The notes under the pieces were generated by a model. That model ran no database searches. It was not told the origin of the DNA and saw nothing but the letters and a program-made list of their open reading frames with translations. This document shows positions 32,826-42,136 of a DNA stretch of 46,616 bases, piece by piece (the first letter of the stretch is position 1; every line of letters starts with the position of its first letter). Position numbers and translations under genes: made by a program. This DNA comes from Synergistaceae bacterium (lineage in GTDB: Bacteria; Synergistota; Synergistia; Synergistales; Aminobacteriaceae): NCBI GenBank assembly GCA_009783355.1, contig WRHH01000018.1, positions 1 through 46,616 on the forward strand, in the 5' to 3' direction.

Positions 32826-34115
32826 TTATCTCATTATTACAGCAGTATAAAACCCATCCAACCATGGCAGCGACGGCATAATATAAACCCCGAAAGGGCT
32901 TCCGCGCCTTTGATGATTTCCTTTTATTTCCAACGGAAGAAAACGTGATCCACAGGTTAAAGCTTTTGCGGCTATGTTCTCATTTTCCTCGCGGAACAAA
33001 CTGCACGTCGAGTAGATTATAACACCGCCAGGCAGAATTAATGAAAGAGCGCGGTCTAATAAATTTGCTTGAAGTTTCGTAATTCCGTCAAGAGTGGAGC
33101 GATTTGTCCTAAGTTTTGCCTCCGGTCGGCGATTCCACGTTCCACTGCCTGAACATGGAGCGTCAAGAAGCACTAAGGAAGGTCGCTTTATCGGTTCAAG
33201 CTTTAATGCGTCCCCCGTCCTGAATGTAATATTCCCGCTTATTTTAAGTCGTTTTGCCTCAATTATAGCTGCTTTTGTCCTGTTTGCCGAAAGATCCCAG
33301 CATTCTATGGATGCGTTTTTTTCTACCTCTGTGAACTGAAGAGCTTTCACTCCTCTTCCGGAACACATGTCAAGCACATGCCCGCCCTTGTAAAAACGGG
33401 ATAAATAACCTCCTACTATCATGGAGGACTCAGTTTGCGGAGAAAACTCCCCGTCTGCGTATCCTGGAAGCGAAACAGGAAACACGGTAGTCGAAATCCT
33501 TATGCTTTTTTTGATTAATGGAGATTGCCAGGCATTAAGCTTCAACTCTCTCAATTTTTTTATCAATGGCGCCGTCTCTCCGCTTACCCTCAAAGAGGAA
33601 TACGGGCGAATACGCGCGTAACTCAACAATTCGTTTATCATCTCGTTGCCCCATGATTTCTGCCACAAAGGAAGCACCCATTTTGGAATTCCCGCCGCCA
33701 GCGCTTTATCAGAAATTATCGGGCTTGATTTAATTTTATTTAATAATTGTACTCCTTCAATTTCAACTTTGCGCAATATAGCGTTCACTAATCCGCAAGC
33801 CTTTGGCTCAAATTTGCGCACTTCATTGACTATCCCGCTCACAAGCGGGGCAGGTTCAAAATGCTTAAGCTCAAGCAGACCGGCAGTGCCGATAATTAAA
33901 GCGTCCGATATATCGCTTGATATTTCTGCTTTTACGAAACGGGAATATATATCCTGCCATAGATTAAATCTTCGGAGCGCTGCATAAACAAGCGAAGAGC
34001 AAAGAGTTAAATTCTCGGCGCTCATTTCCGCCGCATTTTTTCTTATAATCTCGCTTGCAAACCCGCCATTACGTACTTCCCGCCATACTTTTAAAGCTCC
34101 CTCAATTCCGCGCAT
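32826..34115 (-). CDS. rsmB: 16S rRNA (cytosine-967-C5) methyltransferase
   Basis: A 429-residue methyltransferase that makes m5C967 in 16S rRNA. It has an N-terminal NusB-like RNA-binding domain (about 1-130; ALKVWREVRNGGFASEIIRK) and a C-terminal Rossmann domain with GGHVLDMCSGRGVKALQFTE, the PCS-type motif LLDAPCSGSGTWNRRPEAKL and the catalytic-Cys motif IIYSTCSLFREENE. It is the first gene of the ten-gene recA operon; a likely promoter lies in the 88-bp divergent gap before 34,204. Confidence 0.93.
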   Translation of the reverse strand: MRGIEGALKVWREVRNGGFASEIIRKNAAEMSAENLTLCSSLVYAALRRFNLWQDIYSRFVKAEISSDISDALIIGTAGLLELKHFEPAPLVSGIVNEVRKFEPKACGLVNAILRKVEIEGVQLLNKIKSSPIISDKALAAGIPKWVLPLWQKSWGNEMINELLSYARIRPYSSLRVSGETAPLIKKLRELKLNAWQSPLIKKSIRISTTVFPVSLPGYADGEFSPQTESSMIVGGYLSRFYKGGHVLDMCSGRGVKALQFTEVEKNASIECWDLSANRTKAAIIEAKRLKISGNITFRTGDALKLEPIKRPSLVLLDAPCSGSGTWNRRPEAKLRTNRSTLDGITKLQANLLDRALSLILPGGVIIYSTCSLFREENENIAAKALTCGSRFLPLEIKGNHQRRGSPFGVYIMPSLPWLDGFYTAVIMR

Positions 34116-34203
34116 AAAGCGCCTCCTTCTTAAACGCTGATATAATACTTAATAGAAATTTTACTCATTGAACAAATATATTATAACTCGGAGGCGAATT
34201 AAT

Positions 34204-35295
34204 ATGGCTTTTAGTTTACCAAGTTATGTACCGCCGGATTTCAGCTTGTTAGTGAATTCCCCTTGTATAGAAACTGCCCGCGTTGATATTGATGGAGTGG
34301 CGCCGGACGGCTATCATGCTATGTCGATTTTCCCGGAATATTTTAACGTCCGGGGGAATTGGACGCTTCCGGAACAAAGCCGCATGGATTGCGTCGCGGT
34401 GCTGAGAGGAAATACAATTGACGTGGTTGAATTCCGCAATCTTCATATTGGAGATGAAGTTGTACTGGGGAGAACAGAAGACGGCAGCGAGGGAATATAT
34501 CTTCACTCTGAAGGGTTTTCAAAAAATAAGGAAGAGGAGGATGTTTTTGCTTTCAGAGGCAGGCGTTCGCGCGAGACAGCCTATTCACGCGATTACGACG
34601 AACTTTATGAGCTCCTGAGATACGAGAGAGAACATGGGCAAATAACCTGGGTATTAGGGCCTGCCGCATCTTTCGATCACGACTCGAGACTTGCTATGTC
34701 ACAATTGATAGAACACGGCTATGTTGACGTGATTTTTGCGGGAAATGCTCTCGCCACTCACGATTTGGAGGGCGCCATTTTCAGAACTGCCCTCGGGCAA
34801 AATATATATACCCAGAAAAGCCAGCACAACGGGCATTATAACCACCTTGACCTCATCAACATGGCTCGCAGATATGGTTCATTAAAGAAGCTTATAGAAG
34901 AAGAAGTAATTGATGGCGGAATAATGCAGGCAGCTCTGAAAAAGGGTATCCCGGTTGTCCTTGCGGGATCGATAAGGGATGACGGCCCATTGCCTTCAGT
35001 AATCGGCAATGTGTATGAATCCCAAGACGCTATGCGTTCCCACATAAGAGGAACGACTACGGTCATAGCGCTTGCAACTCAGCTTCATACAATAGCGACA
35101 GGAAATATTACTCCGTCCTATGCCGTCAGGGACGGAACAGTGCGCCCGGTGTTCATTTATAGCATCGATGTCTGCGAATTCGCTCTCAATAAGCTCATTG
35201 ACCGCGGGACGTTATCGTGTAAATCAATAGCGACAAATGTGCAGGACTTTCTTGCCCTGTTGCGAAATAACCTTGTAGGCTGCAAAATAGTTTAA
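34204..35295 (+). CDS. ArgZ/AgrE (LOR/SDH)-type Rossmann-domain protein
   Basis: A 363-residue protein. Residues about 140-363 match the C-terminal domain of the LOR/SDH (TIGR00300) family, which includes cyanobacterial ArgZ/AgrE: ITWVLGPAASFDHDSRLAMSQLIEHGYVDVIFAGNALATHDLEGAIF, then GGIMQAALKKGIPVVLAGSIRDDGPLPSVIG-type text and the VIALATQLHTIATGN and CEFALNKLIDRGT segments. The N-terminal 110 residues differ from the usual family start and contain a beta-rich domain (DCVAVLRGNTIDVVEFRNLH). ATG 34204 is chosen because GGAGG precedes it. Family members act on arginine, ornithine or related substrates; which applies here is unknown. It is divergent from rsmB and is followed by a surface protein gene. 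Confidence 0.7.
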   Translation: MAFSLPSYVPPDFSLLVNSPCIETARVDIDGVAPDGYHAMSIFPEYFNVRGNWTLPEQSRMDCVAVLRGNTIDVVEFRNLHIGDEVVLGRTEDGSEGIYLHSEGFSKNKEEEDVFAFRGRRSRETAYSRDYDELYELLRYEREHGQITWVLGPAASFDHDSRLAMSQLIEHGYVDVIFAGNALATHDLEGAIFRTALGQNIYTQKSQHNGHYNHLDLINMARRYGSLKKLIEEEVIDGGIMQAALKKGIPVVLAGSIRDDGPLPSVIGNVYESQDAMRSHIRGTTTVIALATQLHTIATGNITPSYAVRDGTVRPVFIYSIDVCEFALNKLIDRGTLSCKSIATNVQDFLALLRNNLVGCKIV

Positions 35296-35326
35296 ATTAA
35301 AACAATATATGAAAGGGTTATAGGAC

Positions 35327-36625
35327 ATGAAAATCATTTGTATCAAATTCGTTTCTTTCGTTTTAGTTCTATTCGCAATTGTTTTATCCGCTACGCTCGC
35401 AACAGGCGAGACTTTCCGATGCGGCAGGCTGTTTGTAACTCAAGACGGCGCGGGGAGCAAAGACGGAACATCGTGGGAAAACGCCTCAAGCGATTTAAAA
35501 AGTTTGATGGACAGTATCGACGGGGAAGCTGAAATATGGGTCGCCTCGGGAACTTACAGCCCGGGGGAAGAATCCGTGGACACTTTTTCACTGAAAAAAG
35601 GAATAATGATTTACGGCGGATTTGCCGGTACAGAATCGACCATTGAGGAGCGCGACGTGAAAAAGAACTCAACTATCCTGAGCGGGGGCAATATCTCTCG
35701 CAACGCGGCAGTCGTTACTGCACGCAACGGTGCTTTGAGCGGCGACACGCGCCTTGACGGGTTCACGGTGACCGGCGGAGGTAATACGACAAGCGGCGGC
35801 GGTTTATATACCGAGATAAACAGCAGTCCGCTGATAACTGAATGCGTGTTTACAGCAAATACGGCGTACTTAGGCGGCGGAGCTGTTTACAACTATTATT
35901 CATCACCTTACATGATAGACTGTACTTTTTCTGGTAACAAGTCCCTTATTGAAAACGGAGGAGGAATATCCAATTATTACTCTTCTCCCACATTTGCGAA
36001 TTGCTCATTCCTGAAAAACGAAGCCGTTTATGGCGGCGGCATGTTCAGTTTTGGGGCAAAAATTGTGGTTCTCAACTCGACCTTCTCCGATAACAATTCG
36101 TATTCGCGCGGCGCGGGAATGTCCAATTACAACGCTTCCGTTACGGTAACCGGCAGCGCGTTTTCCGGAAATCACGCGGAAGAGTACGGCGGAGGTATGT
36201 ACAACGAGGATTCAGAGCCTGTAATAAGCAATTGCGTATTTTCGAACAATGTTGCAGCTCCGGGTAATGGCGGAGGCATGGCAAACATCGGATCTACAGT
36301 TGAGATTGCCGAATGTAAATTTTCGGCAAACGAAGCGGATTTTTACGGAGGCGGAATTGCCAATGTAAAATCTTCCCTCAAAATATCCGATTGCGTACTC
36401 TCAGAAAATAAAGCAATAAGATTCAACGGCGGCGGCATTGTCAACTGGGATTCCACCCTGACAGTCAGCAACAGCCAATTCATTGATAACGCAGCCGTAA
36501 CCGGAGGAGGGATATATAACTATAACACCTCGCCGGTAATAGAAAAGAGCGTATTTTCAGGGGATGTAAAAGGCAACATAATAGAGGATGCAGGAGACAA
36601 AAGTAAAACAGAATTTATTAATTGA
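35327..36625 (+). CDS. Secreted right-handed beta-helix (Pmp-like) surface protein
   Basis: A 432-residue protein with a signal peptide (hydrophobic FVSFVLVLFAIVLSATLATG). Residues 35-100 resemble the opening of parallel beta-helix surface proteins (DGAGSKDGTSWENASSDLKS, IWVASGTYSPGEE, GIMIYGGFAGTES). From about 130 to the end, 22-26-residue coils repeat with GGG(I/M)xN and (S/T)xCxFxxN words, as in polymorphic-outer-membrane-protein repeats. No sorting tail or anchor is seen at the C-terminus. AAAGGG precedes the start. Its role (adhesion or polysaccharide binding) is a guess. A strong terminator follows. Confidence 0.8.
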   Translation: MKIICIKFVSFVLVLFAIVLSATLATGETFRCGRLFVTQDGAGSKDGTSWENASSDLKSLMDSIDGEAEIWVASGTYSPGEESVDTFSLKKGIMIYGGFAGTESTIEERDVKKNSTILSGGNISRNAAVVTARNGALSGDTRLDGFTVTGGGNTTSGGGLYTEINSSPLITECVFTANTAYLGGGAVYNYYSSPYMIDCTFSGNKSLIENGGGISNYYSSPTFANCSFLKNEAVYGGGMFSFGAKIVVLNSTFSDNNSYSRGAGMSNYNASVTVTGSAFSGNHAEEYGGGMYNEDSEPVISNCVFSNNVAAPGNGGGMANIGSTVEIAECKFSANEADFYGGGIANVKSSLKISDCVLSENKAIRFNGGGIVNWDSTLTVSNSQFIDNAAVTGGGIYNYNTSPVIEKSVFSGDVKGNIIEDAGDKSKTEFIN

Positions 36626-36660
36626 TTGTATAAACAGGCTGGAGTGAAACCGATCTTCTG

Positions 36661-36701
36661 AAAAAAGAATCGGGCGTCTTATGGACACCCGGTTCTTTTT
36701 T
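36661..36701. terminator. Bidirectional terminator between convergent genes
   Basis: Arms AAAAAAGAA-CGGG-GTC and GAC-CCCG-TTCTTTTTT form a stem around a short loop, with an A-run on one side and a T-run on the other. It can end both the beta-helix gene on plus and the M14 peptidase gene on minus. Confidence 0.85.
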
Positions 36702-36735
36702 ACACTAAAAACGCTACTTGATGCAAATTTTTATA

Positions 36736-39243
36736 CTATTTTCTCTTTCTGGCTACAAACGGAACCAGCAAAAGCAGGGCATACGCCGCGTAACCCGCAT
36801 TACAGCCTTCTTCTTCACAAATAGGAAGATGAGGTTTTGTACACGTCGTCTCCTCGGTTATTTTGAACATGATTACTTCATTCCCCGAACCGATATTGTC
36901 CGTGGTAAGCATCGCGTAACCATTGGCTCTTGGCGCTATTTTTTCAGCTTTTCCCTTAGACCAGTTCCATGCATACCAAACTCCGTCCTTTTCGGTCTTT
37001 CTGAGATACGCTTCAAAATCAGCCGCAAGAGCATTTACTGTGAAGCTGCTGAAAGCAAGCAGTTCAGTTTTGTCGGTGAGCAAGCCCGAAACAAATTGGG
37101 CCTTCTTTTCCTGAGTGAGCATAAGCGGCCATTCAATATGCGTGTTCATGACGAACGGAAGCATGTTTATCTCGTAGGCAAAATATGTCTTGAGCGCGGA
37201 AGCGTTCCCCATGTAGCGATATGCGGGATAATCATCGCTGAGCGCCACCGGGAGGAATCCCTTCTTGCTGTCTTCCGCTCTGTTGTACCAGTAGTTACCG
37301 AAGTTACGCCCGCCCGAAGGCTCCACAGTAAGAGACGCGTGAACGCTGTGATACTGATCCATGAAAATAACGTATGTGTCCTTGGCGAACGTCATGGTCT
37401 TCTCATCCTTAGTAGCGGCCGTTATGCCGGTTGGGAGCTGAGAAACCGTTACATTATAAACGCCTCGGAAGTTTACATTCGAGCCGAAGCCTGTGACGGT
37501 GTAATACTCGACAGGCACAGTTGCGGACTCAGCAAGGCGCTCGATCCTGACGCCGGTGTAAGCTATTCTCGCGGCAGCTGCATCGTCGCACTTGATTATG
37601 TAAGCGGTAGGACGCTTGACGGTCGAGAACGGCCTGTCGGCTTCCGGCAGCGCTATAACGCGGCGTGAACGGCTTATGCGTATCGGATGAAAGTCTTTGC
37701 TTACGACAGGGGTATCCCAGCCGGGATCGCCCGAAACAAGGTTCGGATTCCTTACGAGGCGAAGCACAGGTACGCCCCTTTCTCCCGGGATCTCTATCTC
37801 GGCGGAGACGGGGTCCTGATTCTGAAGCGCTATAACAAGGTCGCCCTGATTCACTTTATCCCTTACCGATGTTCCGGTTGCCATAGCTACGCGAGCTCTG
37901 TCAACCGCATCCTTGAGGATCGGGCCTTTTACGGGGTCGGCGAACGCCTTGACCATCTCAGCGTAAACTGTTTCATGCGCTTGAACGCGGCGGTTATAGT
38001 TCAGCGTGATTCCGCCAGGGGTTCTTCCTTCCGCAAGAAGTCCGAACGCTCCCTTGATACGGGCGGCGGAGTCCGTGATTCCCTCTTCCGGGTTCCCTTC
38101 CTGATAACCGCCGTTAGCCAGCTGGTAGTTAGCGGTTGCACCGGCGGCTATCCAGCTTGTGCCGTTAAAATACTCGAAAGGATTAGGCCCGGTTGTATTC
38201 TGACCGTAGCTCGTTCCGATGTAGTTCCACCACTCAAGCCCCGCATCTCTCAGCGCTCTCTTTGCGAGATGTTCGAGGGAGTCGGGGTTATCTCTGTTCC
38301 ATTGACCATCCTTTATCGGGTCGGGCTTAATTGTTATTCCGTCATGAGCAAGTTCGTCAAGTTCTTCCGGTGTGTTCGGATTGCTCGTGTACAGCGTCGC
38401 GATATCGAAATCGAACCAGGTGCTAGTTCCAATTGTAGCGCCCATCTGATGTCCGTCCGCGATGAAATGAGGTTCGTAAGCGTCCCAGATCATGTGTATC
38501 AAGCGGACTATCGGGGACTCGAAGCCCGTATTGTCGCGGTTCTGGTCTACTCCGGCAACCCTGCCGACGGTTCCGGCCGCCTGATTGGCAACGCTGGAAT
38601 AGTAACGCGGCTGGATTGAGTCCGTCCCGCGCTGATACTTAAACACGCCGTCGACGTTGTATCGCGGGACCATAATTACGGATACTTTGTCCAAAAGCGA
38701 GTTAAGATCCGCTCCGGGAGTAGCAAGCCTCTTCGCGAGAGGCATCATGCTTTCCTGTGCGGATATTTCTCCCCCGTGTATTGAGCCTTCGAGGTGAACT
38801 ATCGGTCTGCCAAGCGCCTTCACATCCGCGGGGTCAAATACGCCTTCCTTTGTGAAAACAAGCAACGGGTATTTGAATGACTTCATTGGGATCCCTAGGC
38901 CGGGAGGCGAATTTTCGTTGTCATAAGTGTATATTTCGGCAACGTAACGCAACTGCATATTCGTCCTAGGAAGCGCCTCAATGTAATTAAGCATGTCCTC
39001 ATGAGCGGTCGCTCTTCCAATATTATTTGCGCCCCTTGTGAAGGTGCTCCATCCCGGTATTGTGAAGGTCGGGTTATCATAAACCTTCATGTTCTGGTTG
39101 AAATAATTCTCAATTGCAGACGGATAACTTGACTCGGCTACATTATTAGAACCGCCGTACGGCGTATTAGGATAATTCGCCGCAAATGCTGATGAAGCGT
39201 AAACCAAAATCAGTAATGCCAGAAATAAATATCTTTTCTTCAT
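36736..39243 (-). CDS. Secreted M14-family zinc carboxypeptidase with Synergist-CTERM tail
   Basis: An 835-residue exported peptidase: signal peptide MKKRYLFLALLILVYASSAF(AA), then an M14 catalytic domain around residues 60-330. Zinc-ligand motif HGGE is in IVHLEGSIHGGEISAQESMM; a later NVDGVFKYQR and DQNRDN segment matches M14 substrate-binding residues; FIADGHQMGA could supply the third ligand His. The C-terminal half is beta-rich. The end, GCNAGYAAYALLLLVPFVAR followed by KRK, is the Gly-Cys-hydrophobic-basic Synergist-CTERM pattern, suggesting processing and attachment at the cell surface. It neighbours two other secreted peptidases with similar tails. Confidence 0.87.
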   Translation of the reverse strand: MKKRYLFLALLILVYASSAFAANYPNTPYGGSNNVAESSYPSAIENYFNQNMKVYDNPTFTIPGWSTFTRGANNIGRATAHEDMLNYIEALPRTNMQLRYVAEIYTYDNENSPPGLGIPMKSFKYPLLVFTKEGVFDPADVKALGRPIVHLEGSIHGGEISAQESMMPLAKRLATPGADLNSLLDKVSVIMVPRYNVDGVFKYQRGTDSIQPRYYSSVANQAAGTVGRVAGVDQNRDNTGFESPIVRLIHMIWDAYEPHFIADGHQMGATIGTSTWFDFDIATLYTSNPNTPEELDELAHDGITIKPDPIKDGQWNRDNPDSLEHLAKRALRDAGLEWWNYIGTSYGQNTTGPNPFEYFNGTSWIAAGATANYQLANGGYQEGNPEEGITDSAARIKGAFGLLAEGRTPGGITLNYNRRVQAHETVYAEMVKAFADPVKGPILKDAVDRARVAMATGTSVRDKVNQGDLVIALQNQDPVSAEIEIPGERGVPVLRLVRNPNLVSGDPGWDTPVVSKDFHPIRISRSRRVIALPEADRPFSTVKRPTAYIIKCDDAAAARIAYTGVRIERLAESATVPVEYYTVTGFGSNVNFRGVYNVTVSQLPTGITAATKDEKTMTFAKDTYVIFMDQYHSVHASLTVEPSGGRNFGNYWYNRAEDSKKGFLPVALSDDYPAYRYMGNASALKTYFAYEINMLPFVMNTHIEWPLMLTQEKKAQFVSGLLTDKTELLAFSSFTVNALAADFEAYLRKTEKDGVWYAWNWSKGKAEKIAPRANGYAMLTTDNIGSGNEVIMFKITEETTCTKPHLPICEEEGCNAGYAAYALLLLVPFVARKRK

Positions 39244-39630
39244 CGTAATATACCTCCATAATTAATTAATTTAATACCCGCTGTACGCCCACAACTACGA
39301 GCATTACTCATTTGCGCCTTGTAAATGCAATCTCATTTAAAAGTTTTCCGCCGGGAAATTCACCCCCTGCACATAATGCATGAAATAAAGCTCTATTTCA
39401 CATTTTACAACAAAATGCCGGAATTGAATAGAATTCAAGAATATTTTCTAATTTCTATTTTCAACTAAAGGGGCTGTAACAAAAGCTGTATATTGGCTAG
39501 CCAAACCACAATATATAGTGGTTGTTCGGCATTGTGTGCACAATATGTTGTAGGGGCGGCATCCTGCCGCCAGCTTTTGTTACAGCCCCTTTGCTTACTT
39601 ATTGAATTGTTTCGACGTACTTGCCGCTTG
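39244..39630. other. Intergenic region between peptidase genes
   Basis: 387 bases with no gene. It holds the presumed promoter/leader of the M14 gene at its left end and a 126-bp palindromic element (separate entry). Nothing else was identified. Confidence 0.6.
39467..39592. mobile_element. 126-bp MITE-like element with 22-bp terminal inverted repeats
   Basis: Perfect 22-bp inverted repeats at 39467-39488 and 39571-39592 (outer end AAAGGGGCTGTAACAAAAGC). The inside is made of further palindromes: TTGGCTAGCCAA (39493-39504), CCAC...GTGG (about 39506-39521), ATTGTGTGCACAAT (39531-39544) and GGCGGC...GCCGCC (39555-39572). There is no coding capacity. Ends beginning GGGGCTGT resemble those of some IS elements. 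A target-site duplication is not clear. Confidence 0.7.
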
Positions 39631-42012
39631 TTACCTCTTGCTTCTAAACAATAATCCCATCATCAACGCTATCCCCAAAAGAATTCCGGGGTTAAACGCC
39701 TGACAACCCAATTTGCATTCGTCATCGTCGTCATCTTCTTCGATACTGTAAGCAGCTGCCCACAACTTGCCCGTATCCAAAGCGAAGTCGGCTTTTCCGT
39801 CCGGAACGACTATCTTTCCGCCGTTCCCGTAGGCAGGCGCGCCAGCGTCGTCATAGAGATAGAAGTCTATCATTACCGTTGCTCTTTCCTTGTCTCCAAA
39901 TACCCACGCTTTCCCGGTTTTCACAGCATTGGAAAGCGTCACTAAGCCGTTGGGACCCACGAGTTCATATCCCTTGGCATAGCCCGGAAGCATCGCATGA
40001 AGTGAAAATCCTTTCTTCACATTCTCCACGGAGTTTTCAAATATCTTGTAAACATCTCCCTGAAGCTCCGCAGTGTAGCGAACCTTAATCAGGTTGCCGC
40101 CGCTCAGATCCTGCGTATTTACTTCCGCAAATACCCTTACTCCCGGTATGGGCAGAACGGTCGCGCCGTCTCCCAGAGCCGCAGGGTGTCCTGTTGCAAG
40201 GTCTTCAATGGTATACAGCTTCGGCGTGAACCTCTGCAGCGGATATGGATTCGGCAGTTTAAGGTAAGCCGGTTTCACAGTCCATTCCGATATACCGAGC
40301 GTGTTCGCGACGTCATATATGTCGGTGGTTGTCAGAAGGGCGTCTCCAGACGTCGGATGGATATCGAACGTTCCGTTTGTGAACGGTACGGAGTCGCTCG
40401 GGACAACGAACAAGTCGCCTGAATTGGTATCTATGTGCTTTAACAACGCCTTGCGGAAAAGTCCCGCTCTGTTCATCGCAGCCTGAGCCGTCGCTATCGT
40501 GTAATCGGTAATCCACTCTGCGGCGTCCTTGGGATCCGCTTTGTGTCTTGCGATAAGCTCTTGTGTTACCGCTTCCTGCTCTGCGTATAACTTCTTCTCG
40601 AGATTATGCCAGTAAGTACGGATTGGCTGCCCGTACATTTTCCTGTTGGAACGCGCGAGCTGCGTGAGATCCCTGAAGATCCAGAACGCGCTTTCAGGAT
40701 CGTAAGCCCTCTGTCCCACGAATTTCTTGTACGCGGGGTGCGTATCGTTGATGTTGCCATAGAACGGCAAGTTCACGCTATGCTCGGGCTGCCCTTCGAT
40801 GAACCACCAGCGCGCGGCTATATCAGGCGGAAGCTCCGGGATTTGTTCGTAGATATGGGCCTCTTTCTGCGTTGTGTATCCTATGGGACGCCCGCTGGTC
40901 GTACCGGTACCGAACGGGTTTGGAATCGTCGTATAGTCAGATTCGCTGTACATATGGACATAGCGCCCGGGCACTGCGGCATTACCCCCCGAACCTAAAC
41001 CTCCGGTTCCAAATACCTGCGGGGTCTCGCCAAGATCGAATGACGTGCCCTCATATCTGCTTCTCTGGAAATTCATGATGTCGAGAGCGCTTATTTTCCT
41101 GTCCGGTTTTACGAAAGTCGGGTACGACATCCGCTCCGTACTGGGCTTCAGCGCAATATTCTGGGAAGGGGCGAACAAATGTAACCCCATCCAGCGGCGA
41201 AGCGAGTTGGAGAGGCTATTCAGATTAGCGTACGAAGCTGCAACGTTCACTTTCCCCTCGTAAGGCGAGCCTACAGGTCCATATATAGCAATATCCAAAG
41301 ATACGACGTGCTCTATGATGTCCTTGCTGCCGCGGTAGTTTTTGGTATCGGTGAGATCAATGTAGTCGATAATGCAGTCGTTTCCTATCACGCAGAACGA
41401 ATCATCCGGCACGCGGGCGGCTGCCCAGCGATGCCCGCCGAAGTTCTCCGTTATCCAGATGTTTCCGCCCGCATCGTTCAGCATCCAGAAACAGCCTTCG
41501 GCCATTCCCTGCTCTTCAACTATTTTGCCCCAGAGTGTAAGCGCTTCGTCCGCGTTCTTAGCTTCTCCGAGGAGAACCGTTTGCATGAGTGATTCGGCGA
41601 ACCCCGGGCGTACCAACGGGTCGTTTACCTGAGATCTGAAGCTCGTCGAGTTCGTGGTGCTCATCATGTATCCGTATTCGTTAACTCCCGCCTGATCGTA
41701 GATGTGCAAGCTGTTGATAGGCATATCAGGCGTTGCCGTCATCCTGTAGCTGTCATGCGTCCATGTCCACGTCCATAGGAATTGAGTGTCGATAACAGTT
41801 TGACCCTCCTTGTAATACCCCGTTGGATAAACGAAGAACCGCTTCGCGCTGACTGAAACGCTGTCCTCGGTTCTGGAGAACATCGGGTATCCCGATGCGG
41901 ACGCGTCCTTACCGACTACAAAGCTCGTGCACCCCCACGCGTCAGCGCTCCCGAGCATGAATAAGCATAACACTGTTAGAGCAAATAACCGTCTTACTTT
42001 CACATTCCTCAT
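39631..42012 (-). CDS. Secreted C69-family dipeptidase with Synergist-CTERM-like tail
   Basis: A 793-residue protein. After the signal peptide (MRNVKVRRLFALTVLCLFML...ADA) comes the peptidase family C69 (U34) start WGCTSFVVGKDASASGYPMF, with Cys of GCTSF as the presumed N-terminal nucleophile after processing. Family segments NSLHIYDQAGVNEYGYMMSTTNS, GMAEGCFWMLNDAGGNIWIT and FCVIGNDCIIDYIDL follow. After about residue 560 there is an added domain. The end has CKLGCQAFNPGILLGIALMM then GLLFRSKR, close to the sorting tail of its neighbours. It likely cleaves dipeptides outside the cytoplasm. Confidence 0.87.
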   Translation of the reverse strand: MRNVKVRRLFALTVLCLFMLGSADAWGCTSFVVGKDASASGYPMFSRTEDSVSVSAKRFFVYPTGYYKEGQTVIDTQFLWTWTWTHDSYRMTATPDMPINSLHIYDQAGVNEYGYMMSTTNSTSFRSQVNDPLVRPGFAESLMQTVLLGEAKNADEALTLWGKIVEEQGMAEGCFWMLNDAGGNIWITENFGGHRWAAARVPDDSFCVIGNDCIIDYIDLTDTKNYRGSKDIIEHVVSLDIAIYGPVGSPYEGKVNVAASYANLNSLSNSLRRWMGLHLFAPSQNIALKPSTERMSYPTFVKPDRKISALDIMNFQRSRYEGTSFDLGETPQVFGTGGLGSGGNAAVPGRYVHMYSESDYTTIPNPFGTGTTSGRPIGYTTQKEAHIYEQIPELPPDIAARWWFIEGQPEHSVNLPFYGNINDTHPAYKKFVGQRAYDPESAFWIFRDLTQLARSNRKMYGQPIRTYWHNLEKKLYAEQEAVTQELIARHKADPKDAAEWITDYTIATAQAAMNRAGLFRKALLKHIDTNSGDLFVVPSDSVPFTNGTFDIHPTSGDALLTTTDIYDVANTLGISEWTVKPAYLKLPNPYPLQRFTPKLYTIEDLATGHPAALGDGATVLPIPGVRVFAEVNTQDLSGGNLIKVRYTAELQGDVYKIFENSVENVKKGFSLHAMLPGYAKGYELVGPNGLVTLSNAVKTGKAWVFGDKERATVMIDFYLYDDAGAPAYGNGGKIVVPDGKADFALDTGKLWAAAYSIEEDDDDDECKLGCQAFNPGILLGIALMMGLLFRSKR

Positions 42013-42136
42013 AAATTATACTCCTCCTTCTGATTTTATATAAAATACGCTTATTAGTTTAAACAGCCTTTCACAATTTTCCTCTTACGAACATCCCCTC
42101 TCTTAAGATATTGATATCTCTGTTTCAAAGTATTTA

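Noticed and set aside
36718-38619. Long plus-strand open frames opposite the M14 peptidase gene
   Set aside because: They are antisense to a well-supported gene, give Arg/Cys-rich products without recognisable features and lack binding sites.
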